DNA of 21,255 bases, from contig CAZVEV010000077.1 of NCBI GenBank assembly GCA_964625865.1, forward strand, positions 1-21,255, in the 5' to 3' direction. The DNA is from CAZVEV01 sp964625865. Lineage in GTDB: Bacteria > Planctomycetota > Phycisphaerae > SM23-33. Below the pieces are notes generated by a model. It was given only the letters and a program-made list of their open reading frames with translations. It had not been told where the DNA came from and ran no database searches. The position numbers were made by a program, and so were the translations under genes. Position 1 is the stretch's first letter, and the number at the start of each line of letters is the position of its first letter. Shown one piece after another: positions 13,392-21,194 of the stretch.

Positions 13392-16300
13392 ATGTATTGC
13401 GGCAAGTGTGGTAAGCAGAATACTGACGGGATACGCTACTGTGTCCACTGCGGGGCGGACATCGCCCAGCAGACGCCCACGCCGGTCCCCTCGCCCGCCG
13501 AGACCATCGAGGACACCGAGGCCCTGCGGCAGGAGATGCTCGACGTATCGAAGCCGCCGACCGATCCGGGCAGGACGCCGGGTGGCACACCGCACGGGCC
13601 GCGGATCATCTCCGCCGATGCGGTGGGCGTGGGCAAGACCCTTGCGGGTCGATACAAGATCATCGAGCGCCTCGGCGTGGGCGGAATGGGCGAGGTCTTC
13701 AAGGCCACCGACGCCGAACTGAACGACCTGCCGGTGGCGATCAAGGTCCTGCCCCCCATCCTGGCGGCCAACACGCGAAGCATCAATCGCCTGCGGACGG
13801 AGGCGGCGATCTCGCTGAAGCTGACGCATCCGAACATCTGCCGCCTCCATACCTTCCGCGTCGACGGCGACGTGAAGTTCCTGGTCATGGAGCACATTCC
13901 GGGCAACACGCTGGAAGAGATGCTCGACGCGACGGAAGAGCGCAAGCTGCCCCTGGCCAAGATCCTGCCCATCGCCCGGAACGTCGCCGACGCGCTGGAC
14001 TTCGCCCACTCGCAGAACCCGCCCATCCTCCACCGCGACATCAAGCCCTCGAATGTGATGGTCACGCCGCGCGGGGTGGGCAAGGTGCTGGACTTCGGCA
14101 TCGCGCGCGAACTGAAGGACTCCATGACGCGGATGACGGGCAAGGACACCTCGGGCACGCTGCTGTACATGTCGCCCGAGCAGTTTACCGGCTCGACGCC
14201 CACCGCCGCCTCGGATATCTACTCGTTCGCGGCGATGCTGTTCGAGTGTCTGTGCGGGCACGCGCCGTTCTGGCAGGGGTCCATCGCCCACCAGTTGCTC
14301 AACCAGACGCCCGTGCGCATACCGGACATGCCCGACCACGTCAACGACGCACTGCAGTTGGGTCTGGCCAAGAACGGCGGGGACCGCCCCGAAAGCGCCC
14401 GCCTGCTGGTCCGCATGCTTCAGGGCAGGGGGGGGGAGCTGCTGGAATCCAGCGGCACCGGCGTGGCGGTGGGCCGGCCCGCCCGTCCGTCCGAGACCAC
14501 TGAGGCCAAGGCCCCCAAGCCCCCGGCCAAGCCGACCGAGCGCCCGCCCAAGAGCAGACCTCACCGGCGCCGCCCGCTGCGCGCGATCTTCATGCTGCTG
14601 ATTCTACTTGGCGCTGCGGCGGGGGTGGCGTACTGGCAGGGACTGATTCCCGCCGAGATCCTGGCCAAGGTGGGCCTCAAGCCGCTCGGCGCGCCGTCCA
14701 CGACCGATGGACAGCCCCCCACCAAGACCAACGGAAATGGCGGCGGGACCAAGCCAAAGGTCACGTCGGCCACCCTGGACGAGGCCACCGCGGCCAAGCA
14801 ACTCGCGCTGACCCGCTGGGAGAAGGTCAAGGACGTCTCGCCGACCGACGGTTTCAACCTGAAGCTCGACGCGGCCAGGACGCTGCTGGAGGGAACCGGC
14901 GCCGAGCAGATGAAGAGCATGCAGTACGGCCAGGCGGTGGCTACCTTCAAGGAGGTCGTCACGCGATGCCAGGCCATCGAGAGGATCGACGGCGAGCGGA
15001 CTCAGGCCACCGCCGCGCTGGCGGAGGTGACCAAGGCCCGCAAGGCGGCCGAGGCGGTCTCGGCGAGCGAACTGGCCGCGACGCTGTGGCAGTCGGGCCA
15101 GGCGGGCGTCAAGACCGGGCAGGCCGGCTTTGACGCCGGCACGTTCACTGACGCGACTGATGCCTGGACCAAGGCTCAGCAGGACTTCGACAAGGCCACC
15201 GTGCAGGCGGTAGCCACCAGCAACGTCAACGCCGCCCGCAAGGCATGGGAGGACCTGCTGGCAACGACCGACGCCGCCACGCTGACCGAATTCGGCGGGA
15301 CACTGTGGAAAGATGCCCAGGCGGAGTCCGCACTTGCCCGGGCCGCAGGGATAGCCGAAGACGCACCCGCCAAGTGGCGGGCGGCGGCAAAGCTGCTCGA
15401 CAAGGCATGGACCCAAGCGCTGGTCGACAAGAAACGCGCCGACACCATCGCCACACACGTCACCAAGGCCAATACGCTGATCGCCGACGCCAAGTACGCC
15501 GACGCCCGCGCCGAGGCCGACAAGGCCCTTGCCCTGAAGGCCGACCACGCCGAGGCGACGTTCCTGGGCGCCAAGGCCGACGCCGGCGCAGTCCTCGCCC
15601 TCGCAAAGGCGGCCATGGACGCCAAGCCCATCGAGTCGCTGCGTCACCTGGGCAAGGTTCAGCCGGGGCTAAAGCGACTGGTTGCCGAGGCCCCGACCGA
15701 TACGCAGCTTGCTACCTGGCTGGCCGAATGCGAGGCCCTCAAGGGCCGATTGGACAACATGTACCGCCTCGTCGCCCGGCTGGCCAGCCACGACAAGGCG
15801 ATTACCTCGCTCGATATCACCGCCGACGGCGCCGAGTTCCTGACCGGCTCGGGCGACGGGACGATCAGGCTGTGGACCGTTGCGACGGGCAAGGCCGTCA
15901 AGACCCTCGACGCCGGCGGGGACGTCACGTCGGCGGTCTATTCGCCCGACGGGTCGCAACTGGCCTGGGCCCGCGGGGCCAAGCTCGTGACCGCCCCCCG
16001 AACCGGCCCGGGCCCGGCCAAGCTGACCGTGCACGAGGGGCATCTTCTGGCGGTGACGGCCGTCGCGTTCTCGCCGTCGGGCAAGACGCTGGTGACCTGC
16101 GGCGAGGACGACAAGGTGCTCCTGCGCGACGCGTCGACCGGGAAGGTCACCGCCACGCTCGACAACAAGGACGACGTGACGTGTCTCGCGTTCTCGGCTG
16201 ACGGCAAGCGGGCGGCGACGGGAAGCGGCAAGCTGCTGATCGACAAGGATGACACGCTCGTCAAGGTCTGGGACATCTCGGGCGAGAAGCCCAGGAGCGT

Positions 16301-16697
16301 CCTGGAACTGGGCGGACACGCCAAGACGGTGCGGGCGGTGACGTTCTCGCCGGACGGCACGTCGGTGGTCTCGGCGGGCGACGACGGGGTGATACTCATT
16401 CGCGACGCGGCTGGCGGCAAGGAGGCGGTCAAGCTGGCGGGCCACGTCGGCGGGGTGGCGAGCCTGTGCTTCCGGGGCGACGGCAGGCGGTTGGTTTCGG
16501 CGGGGGCTGACAAGACCATCCGCCTGTGGGACCCGGCCTCCGGCGCCGGCGAGCAAGTGCTCGACAAGCATACCGCCCCCGTCCGGGCCGTGCGGTTCTC
16601 CCCCGACGGAAAACACCTGATCAGCGTAAGCGAAGACGGCGCGATCATCATCTGGGCCCTGGGCCTCGAAGCGCCCGCGAAACCCGACGGATCCTGA
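13392..16697 (+). CDS. Zinc-ribbon, Hanks-type Ser/Thr kinase with transmembrane helix and WD40 propeller
   Basis: A 1101-residue signalling protein. Residues 3-20 are a zinc ribbon (C3-x2-C6 ... C17-x2-C20). The kinase domain follows at about 88-345: Gly-rich loop L94-G-V-G-G-M-G100, K118 in VAIK, catalytic H214-R-D216-I-K-P-S-N221, D234-F-G236, a Thr/Ser-rich activation loop, SPEQ (261-264) and D275. All catalytic residues are present, so it should be active. A Pro/Lys-rich linker leads to one membrane helix (about 397-416). The outer part has a long Ala/Lys-rich helical region (about 450-780) with repeated short helices, then WD40 repeats (about 790-1095) with recurring FSPDG, SAGDDG and IRLWD. 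This is a common planctomycete architecture. Cytoplasmic kinase and external sensor/scaffold is the likely topology. Its ligand and targets are unknown. Confidence 0.93.
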   Translation: MYCGKCGKQNTDGIRYCVHCGADIAQQTPTPVPSPAETIEDTEALRQEMLDVSKPPTDPGRTPGGTPHGPRIISADAVGVGKTLAGRYKIIERLGVGGMGEVFKATDAELNDLPVAIKVLPPILAANTRSINRLRTEAAISLKLTHPNICRLHTFRVDGDVKFLVMEHIPGNTLEEMLDATEERKLPLAKILPIARNVADALDFAHSQNPPILHRDIKPSNVMVTPRGVGKVLDFGIARELKDSMTRMTGKDTSGTLLYMSPEQFTGSTPTAASDIYSFAAMLFECLCGHAPFWQGSIAHQLLNQTPVRIPDMPDHVNDALQLGLAKNGGDRPESARLLVRMLQGRGGELLESSGTGVAVGRPARPSETTEAKAPKPPAKPTERPPKSRPHRRRPLRAIFMLLILLGAAAGVAYWQGLIPAEILAKVGLKPLGAPSTTDGQPPTKTNGNGGGTKPKVTSATLDEATAAKQLALTRWEKVKDVSPTDGFNLKLDAARTLLEGTGAEQMKSMQYGQAVATFKEVVTRCQAIERIDGERTQATAALAEVTKARKAAEAVSASELAATLWQSGQAGVKTGQAGFDAGTFTDATDAWTKAQQDFDKATVQAVATSNVNAARKAWEDLLATTDAATLTEFGGTLWKDAQAESALARAAGIAEDAPAKWRAAAKLLDKAWTQALVDKKRADTIATHVTKANTLIADAKYADARAEADKALALKADHAEATFLGAKADAGAVLALAKAAMDAKPIESLRHLGKVQPGLKRLVAEAPTDTQLATWLAECEALKGRLDNMYRLVARLASHDKAITSLDITADGAEFLTGSGDGTIRLWTVATGKAVKTLDAGGDVTSAVYSPDGSQLAWARGAKLVTAPRTGPGPAKLTVHEGHLLAVTAVAFSPSGKTLVTCGEDDKVLLRDASTGKVTATLDNKDDVTCLAFSADGKRAATGSGKLLIDKDDTLVKVWDISGEKPRSVLELGGHAKTVRAVTFSPDGTSVVSAGDDGVILIRDAAGGKEAVKLAGHVGGVASLCFRGDGRRLVSAGADKTIRLWDPASGAGEQVLDKHTAPVRAVRFSPDGKHLISVSEDGAIIIWALGLEAPAKPDGS

Positions 16698-16737
16698 CGG
16701 ATCAACACACGCCCTACCGTTGTCAGATCAAGTGAAT

Positions 16738-16778
16738 CAGTCAAACGCCCACAGGCTCCGCCTGTGGGCGTCTGACTG
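16738..16778. terminator. Strong bidirectional hairpin between kinase and glutamine synthetase genes
   Basis: Positions 16738-16756 pair with 16760-16778 around a TCC loop. The inner 12 bp (16745-16756 with 16760-16771) are perfect, and the stem extends to 19 positions with one A-C mismatch. It lies 40 nt after the kinase stop and 120 nt after the stop of the convergent glutamine synthetase gene, as expected for a shared terminator. There is no U-tract; a second small hairpin (CTCC/GGAG, 16779-16792) follows. Confidence 0.7.
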
Positions 16779-16897
16779 CTCCTCTGGAGGAGTACGCATC
16801 GCCTCCTCGCGCAGAAGAAAAGGCAGCCGCCCGGCACCCCGTAGGACACCAGACGACTGCCTGGGAATAGGCGTTTTCAACTCGACCCGTCTGCGTC

Positions 16898-19084
16898 TTA
16901 CCGGACGAACAGCATTTCGCGGTAGGTCGGCAGGGGCCAGTCGCCGTCGTCGACAAGCAGTTCGAGCGTGTCGGCCCACTTGCGGACCTCGTTCATCGCG
17001 GGGATGACCGTGTCGTGCATGTGGGTCGCCTCGGCCAGCGCGCCCTCGGCGGACTCGTCGGCGGCCGCCGCGTCCAGGGCCGCTGCCGCGGACTTCAGGG
17101 CCGATACCGCGCCGACCACTTCAGTCAGCAGGCCCATCTGCACGGGATCCTCGACGCCGGCGATCTTTGCGGCGTTGACGGCGGTGGCGACGGTGGCCTG
17201 GTACTTCAGCCCGGCCGGCAGGACCATCGTGTGGGCCATCATCGACAGCGTCTGGGCCTCGATGGCGATGCTGGTGGCATAGTTCTCGAGGAGGATTTCC
17301 TGACGGCTGTGCAGTTCACGGGCGCTGTAGACGCCGTACTTCTCGAACAGGTCGATCGTCTCCGGCGCGGTGGCCAGCGGGACGCAGTCGACGGTGGAGA
17401 CCAGGTTGGGCAGCCCGCGGGCGGCGGCCTCGGCCTTCCATTCGTCCGAGTAGTTGTCCCCGTCGAACAGCACGGGCTTGAACGCCTTGATCTCTTCGGC
17501 AAGCAGTTCCTGCACGGCGGCGTTCAGGTCGGCGCCGTCAGCGACGGCGGCTTCCAGCTTGCCGGCCATGTAGTCCAGGCTCTCGGCCACCGCGGCGTTC
17601 AGGACGGTGTTGGCCCCGGCGACGGACTGGCTGGAGCCGACGGCGCGGAACTCGAACTTGTTTCCGGTAAACGCGAACGGGCTGGTGCGGTTGCGGTCGC
17701 CCGCGTCGCGGGGCAGGTGGGGCAGCATGGACACGCCGACCTTGATCGCATCGGCGGACTTGCTGGAGTTCGCCCCGCCGGCTTCGATCTGGGCGAACAC
17801 GTCGGACAACTGCCCGCCCAGGAACACGCTGATGATCGCCGGCGGGGCCTCGTTGGCGCCCAGGCGGTGGTCGTTGCCCGCCCCGCAGACGCTCAGGCGA
17901 AGCAGCCCGCCGTACTTGTAGACCGCCCGGGCCGCCGCGGCACAGAACAGCAGGAACTGGGCGTTGGCGTGCGGCGTGTCGCCCGGCTCGAGCAGGTTCT
18001 CGCCGTCGTCGGTGGTCATCGACCAGTTATTGTGCTTGCCCGACCCGTTGATGCCCGCGAACGGCTTCTCGTGCATCAGGCACACGAACCCGTGACGCCG
18101 CGCGATCTTGCGCATCATCTCCATCGTCAGCATCTGGTGGTCGGTCGCCAGGTTCGACGTCTCGAACGTCGGGGCCAGTTCATACTGGCCCGGCGCGACC
18201 TCGTTGTGACGCGTCTTGATCGGCACGCCCAGGCGGAGAAGCTCGTATTCCACCTCGGCCATGTAGCCCAGCACGCGCTCGTTGATCGCGCCGAAGTAGT
18301 TGTCGTCCAGCTCCTGGCCCTTGGGGGGCTTGGCGCCGATGAGCGTCCGCCCGGTGTTGACCAGGTCCGGACGGTTCATGTAGAAGTTCGTGTCGACCAG
18401 GAAGTACTCCTGCTCGGCCCCGACGGTGGTGATCACGCGTTTGCTCGTGGTATTGCCGAACACCCGCAGCACGCGCAGGGCCTGGGTGTTCAGGGCTTCC
18501 ATCGACCGCAGGAGGGGCGTCTTCTTGTCCAGCGCCTCGCCGGTCCAACTGAGGAACATCGTCGGGATCACCAGCGTCGCACCGTTGGGGTTCTCCAGGA
18601 TGAACGCCGGGCTCGACGGGTCCCACGCGGTGTAACCGCGCGCCTCGAACGTCGCCCGCAGACCGCCCGAGGGGAAGCTGCTGGCATCCGGCTCGCCGCG
18701 AACGAGGTCCGACCCGCTGAACTTGGCCAGGATCTCGCCTTCAGGCGTCGGGCTGATGAAACTGTCGTGCTTCTCCGCCGTCGAGCCCGTCATCGGCTGG
18801 AACCAGTGCGTAAAGTGCGTCGCACCATGCTCGATGGCCCAATCCCGCATCGCCAGGGCCACCGCATCGCCAATCCCGGCGTCGAGTCCTTCACCGGACT
18901 TGGTGGTGGACTGCAACTTCAGGAAGACCGCCTTGGGCAGACGCTCGCGCTGGACGTGTTCGTTGAAGACGTGCTCGCAGTATACGTCGCGAACGTCCGT
19001 GGTCTTGTAGTCCACTGCGCCACCCACCGGCACGGTCTTGCTGATCGCACCAATAGCCGTCTGACGTACATTTCCGTGTGCCAT
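16898..19084 (-). CDS. glnN: Type III glutamine synthetase (GSIII)
   Basis: A 728-residue GSIII, which joins ammonium to glutamate using ATP. The length is right for GSIII (about 700-730) and much longer than GSI (about 470). The N-terminal half has the GSIII block HWFQPMTGSTAEKHDSF (93-109). GAEQEYF (222-228) supplies metal-binding Glu residues, and NEVAPGQYE (294-302) and KPFAGINGSGKHNNWS (340-355) form the glutamate/ATP site. The C-terminal GSIII extension (after about 570) is intact. No Tyr adenylylation motif of GSI is expected or seen. ATG 19084 has AAGGA 9 nt upstream. A sigma-54 promoter with an upstream inverted repeat points to nitrogen control. It is monocistronic and convergent with the kinase gene. 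The symbol glnN is used by analogy with other GSIII genes. Confidence 0.97.
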   Translation of the reverse strand: MAHGNVRQTAIGAISKTVPVGGAVDYKTTDVRDVYCEHVFNEHVQRERLPKAVFLKLQSTTKSGEGLDAGIGDAVALAMRDWAIEHGATHFTHWFQPMTGSTAEKHDSFISPTPEGEILAKFSGSDLVRGEPDASSFPSGGLRATFEARGYTAWDPSSPAFILENPNGATLVIPTMFLSWTGEALDKKTPLLRSMEALNTQALRVLRVFGNTTSKRVITTVGAEQEYFLVDTNFYMNRPDLVNTGRTLIGAKPPKGQELDDNYFGAINERVLGYMAEVEYELLRLGVPIKTRHNEVAPGQYELAPTFETSNLATDHQMLTMEMMRKIARRHGFVCLMHEKPFAGINGSGKHNNWSMTTDDGENLLEPGDTPHANAQFLLFCAAAARAVYKYGGLLRLSVCGAGNDHRLGANEAPPAIISVFLGGQLSDVFAQIEAGGANSSKSADAIKVGVSMLPHLPRDAGDRNRTSPFAFTGNKFEFRAVGSSQSVAGANTVLNAAVAESLDYMAGKLEAAVADGADLNAAVQELLAEEIKAFKPVLFDGDNYSDEWKAEAAARGLPNLVSTVDCVPLATAPETIDLFEKYGVYSARELHSRQEILLENYATSIAIEAQTLSMMAHTMVLPAGLKYQATVATAVNAAKIAGVEDPVQMGLLTEVVGAVSALKSAAAALDAAAADESAEGALAEATHMHDTVIPAMNEVRKWADTLELLVDDGDWPLPTYREMLFVR

Positions 19085-19203
19085 CGTCGTGAGTCCTTCT
19101 TGCTCAGGCTTGCATGGACCCCGCGCCCATCGAGCCTATTCCCTGTCGGCCGGTGAAGCCGACGCTGAAGGGCCGCGTCCACCGCAACCCACACCCCCCA
19201 ACT

Positions 19204-19222
19204 AAAGCACATGTCGTGCCAA
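19204..19222 (-). promoter_or_regulatory. glnN: Sigma-54 (RpoN) -24/-12 promoter of glutamine synthetase III
   Basis: The minus-strand sequence TTGGCACGACATGTGCT fits the -24/-12 consensus TTGGCACGrNNNTTGCW with one mismatch (GTGC for TTGC). The invariant GG and GC are exactly 10 nt apart. The predicted start is near 19195, leaving a leader of about 110 nt. This promoter type needs an enhancer-binding protein such as NtrC, fitting a nitrogen-assimilation gene. No competing good sigma-70 promoter was seen in the same interval. Confidence 0.75.
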
Positions 19223-19302
19223 ACGGAACGCTGGATGGCAACATGTTGTACATCTGGAGGTTACGGAACTGTCGACTCGGGACACAATCGCAGCGGGAAC
19301 TT

Positions 19303-19341
19303 CAATTATGTAACTTCAGGCTGCGGCGTGCGACATAATTG
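19303..19341. promoter_or_regulatory. Inverted A/T-rich repeat upstream of the sigma-54 promoter
   Basis: CAATTATGT (19303-19311) and its exact inverse ACATAATTG (19333-19341) are 30 bp apart centre to centre, about three helical turns. They stand out as A/T-rich sites in a GC-rich region and lie about 110-145 bp upstream of the predicted RpoN start, where enhancer-binding proteins usually bind. The second copy is embedded in a CGACA/TGTCG palindrome (19331-19344). A 10-bp palindrome, CAACATGTTG, lies closer, at 19239-19248. The sites do not match the NtrC consensus I know, so the regulator is open. Confidence 0.5.
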
Positions 19342-19817
19342 TCGTTTTCTTCTGGGAAAGACCACCCAGATGCGCGAGTCGAACACCTCATTTCGCCCCA
19401 GGTGAACACACCTCGTTATTCTACACATCCTTCGCAGGAGCCCGTGGGCGTAATGGGTTCTGGTCCACGGCCTTTGGACAGTTGACCCCGCTGGAGCGAC
19501 GAACCCGGCCAAGGCGTTTAGCCGCCCCGTAGCCGCATGCCATGCCTCCAGACCATGCTAACCCCGTCGGCCGAGAGATCGTCGCTTAGGCCGCGGCCTC
19601 GTGCGTGCCAGGGCGTCCGGCTGAGCAGGGAGCCGTTGCGATGTGGCGGCCAGACGTACCACGGGCCTCCGGCCTCGCCGTTTGACACATGTGTCGCGTG
19701 TAGGCGAGCCCCTGGAGGCGAGAAGAGACCTCTTGCCGGGCCGGTGCGCGATCGCTCTACCTACTTAAGAGGCATGCACCTGTATTCCAGACGTTTGTCG
19801 TTCTTTCCGGGAACAAG

Positions 19818-19845
19818 TCGACAACTGGGTCGTCTGACGTATGAT
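19818..19845 (+). promoter_or_regulatory. Predicted sigma-70 promoter of the chagasin-domain gene
   Basis: TCGACA (19818-19823) and TATGAT (19840-19845) are separated by 16 nt and each match the consensus at five of six positions. The predicted start is near 19852, about 44 nt before the ATG at 19896, whose ribosome-binding site AGGAG lies 7 nt upstream. Confidence 0.55.
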
Positions 19846-19895
19846 GCAGCGTTGCATCGCGCGTTATGGTTGGGTTCATCAGCAGGAGACACCCT

Positions 19896-21167
19896 ATGAC
19901 CCGTTTGACCGTCTGTTGCGTTCTCGTCTTGACGATCCTCGTATTCCTTGCCCCCGGTGTGGCGGCCGCGGCGGAGGCCCACCAGGCCGCGTTCGACAAG
20001 AGCGTGGCAACGTGGCAGAAGCTCAAGGCCACCTGCGGAGGGAACTACTCGTACAAGGTCCGCTGGTCCAGTTGGGTCGGGTTCGGCAACGAGACCGAGA
20101 TCGTCTGTGCCAACAACAAGGTCGTCGAGCGACGATACCGCGAGTGGAAGGGCGGGCCGCAAGTGGTCAGGCCCGGCGGGGCCAAGCCCAAGCCGCAAGG
20201 GACCAGTTGGACCGAGAAGGGCAACCAGATCGGCAGCCACAAGAAGGGCGCGCCGCCCAAGACGCTTGACCAACTCTACCAGGAGGCCCGCAAGGTGCTC
20301 GCCACCAAGCTCGCGCGCCACCAGCGCCTGTACGTTCGCTACGACAAGCAGGGCCTGCTGAACTCGTGCTTCTGGGTCGACACGCGGATCGCCGACGACG
20401 CGCCGCGCACCGGCGTGATGATCTCGGGCATCACGCTGGGCAAGGCCGGCGGAGGTAAGACCACGGGCGGGCGGGCGATCAACCTCAAAAGCGGCGACAG
20501 CGGCAAGACGGTCAAGGCGAGCGTGGGCGATCTCGTGCTGATCAAGCTCGCGTCGAACCCGTCGACGGGGTTCTCCTGGTCAGCCGCCGAGCAGGCCAAG
20601 GCCTCGGCCGTCACGCCGGTGTCGAAGAAGTACCTGACCGCCTCGCAGATGAACGCCGAGATCATGCCCATGCCCGGCCAGGGCGGCCAGACGACGTTTA
20701 CCTACCGCGTGGCCAAGGCGGGCAAGGCGACGATCTCGCTAACCTACCGGCGCCCGTGGGAGAAGAAGGTCAAGCCCGCCAGGACGTTCACCGTGACCAT
20801 CGAGGCCAGTGCAAAACAGGCCGGCGGACCGGTGGTGACCGGCACGATCAAGTTCAGCGCCCCGCCGGAGGTCAAGAAGATCACGCGCATCGTGGTCTCG
20901 ATCCGCAATACCGCCCTGGCTGACGGCCCGGCGCCGCTGATCGGCACGGTCGAACTCAAGCCCCCGTTCAAGCTGCCCGTGACCTTCGCCGTGCCCTACG
21001 ATCCGGCCAAGGTCCGCCCCAACCCGATGTTCTACTCGATCTCCGCCCGCGTCTACACTACCGCCGGCGGCCGCGAGAAGCTCTACTACATCAACGACAC
21101 CCGCCACAACATCTTCCGCAAACCCGGCGACACCACCCGCGACGTCGCCGTCAAGAAACTCCGCTGA
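19896..21167 (+). CDS. Secreted three-part protein: DUF6174-like, chagasin (I42) inhibitor and YbaY/YscW-like domains
   Basis: A 423-residue exported protein (signal peptide about 1-25). Residues about 33-165 resemble DUF6174 (NYSYKVRW..., then a VVER strand and a late LYQEARK helix); this match is tentative. Residues about 200-303 form a chagasin-type cysteine-protease inhibitor fold with all three inhibitory loops: N221-P-S-T-G-F-S-W228, the Gly loop P260-G-Q-G-G264 and R286-P-W-E289. Residues about 313-405 fit YbaY/YscW (VTGTIKF opening, SIRNTALADGPAPLIG, and V-P-Y-D-P-A-K-V). The likely role is to block papain-like proteases in the periplasm or outside, with the last domain for envelope anchoring or protein contact; this is inferred. 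ATG 19896 is chosen because AGGAG is 7 nt upstream and the signal peptide begins there. No lipobox Cys is evident. Confidence 0.85.
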   Translation: MTRLTVCCVLVLTILVFLAPGVAAAAEAHQAAFDKSVATWQKLKATCGGNYSYKVRWSSWVGFGNETEIVCANNKVVERRYREWKGGPQVVRPGGAKPKPQGTSWTEKGNQIGSHKKGAPPKTLDQLYQEARKVLATKLARHQRLYVRYDKQGLLNSCFWVDTRIADDAPRTGVMISGITLGKAGGGKTTGGRAINLKSGDSGKTVKASVGDLVLIKLASNPSTGFSWSAAEQAKASAVTPVSKKYLTASQMNAEIMPMPGQGGQTTFTYRVAKAGKATISLTYRRPWEKKVKPARTFTVTIEASAKQAGGPVVTGTIKFSAPPEVKKITRIVVSIRNTALADGPAPLIGTVELKPPFKLPVTFAVPYDPAKVRPNPMFYSISARVYTTAGGREKLYYINDTRHNIFRKPGDTTRDVAVKKLR

Positions 21168-21194
21168 GGCGGGCGCTACAGCGGGGGTGCCGTG

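Larger units (their letters stand above)
19085..19895. other. 811-bp divergent intergenic region without a recognisable gene
   Basis: The left third holds the regulatory sites of glutamine synthetase III and the right end holds the promoter of the chagasin-domain gene. Between about 19350 and 19800 I find no protein family, no tRNA cloverleaf and no known structured RNA. Notable bits are the perfect 12-bp palindrome GACACATGTGTC at 19684-19695, and a GTCCA/TGGAC hairpin near 19462-19478. The longest plus-strand frame (19537-19899) is Arg/Pro-rich, runs into the next gene's start and looks spurious. An unrecognised small RNA cannot be excluded. Confidence 0.5.

Noticed and set aside
13198..13722. 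Plus-strand frame translating the heptad array
   Set aside because: The low-complexity product comes from the repeat; it overlaps ftsY and the kinase in the wrong frame.
12276..14564. 762-codon minus-strand frame running through ftsY, the heptad array and the kinase start
   Set aside because: It crosses two real genes, and its middle is merely a translation of the 7-bp repeats.
17015..19156. 713-codon plus-strand frame antisense to glutamine synthetase
   Set aside because: It is the shadow of a full-length GSIII.
19360..19400. tRNA on the minus strand, suggested by GTTCGACTC
   Set aside because: The five bases on each side do not form a T-stem and no acceptor or anticodon arm could be found.
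19537..19899. 120-codon plus-strand open frame
   Set aside because: Arg/Pro-rich, no ribosome-binding site, no family features, and it overlaps the promoter and start of the chagasin-domain gene.
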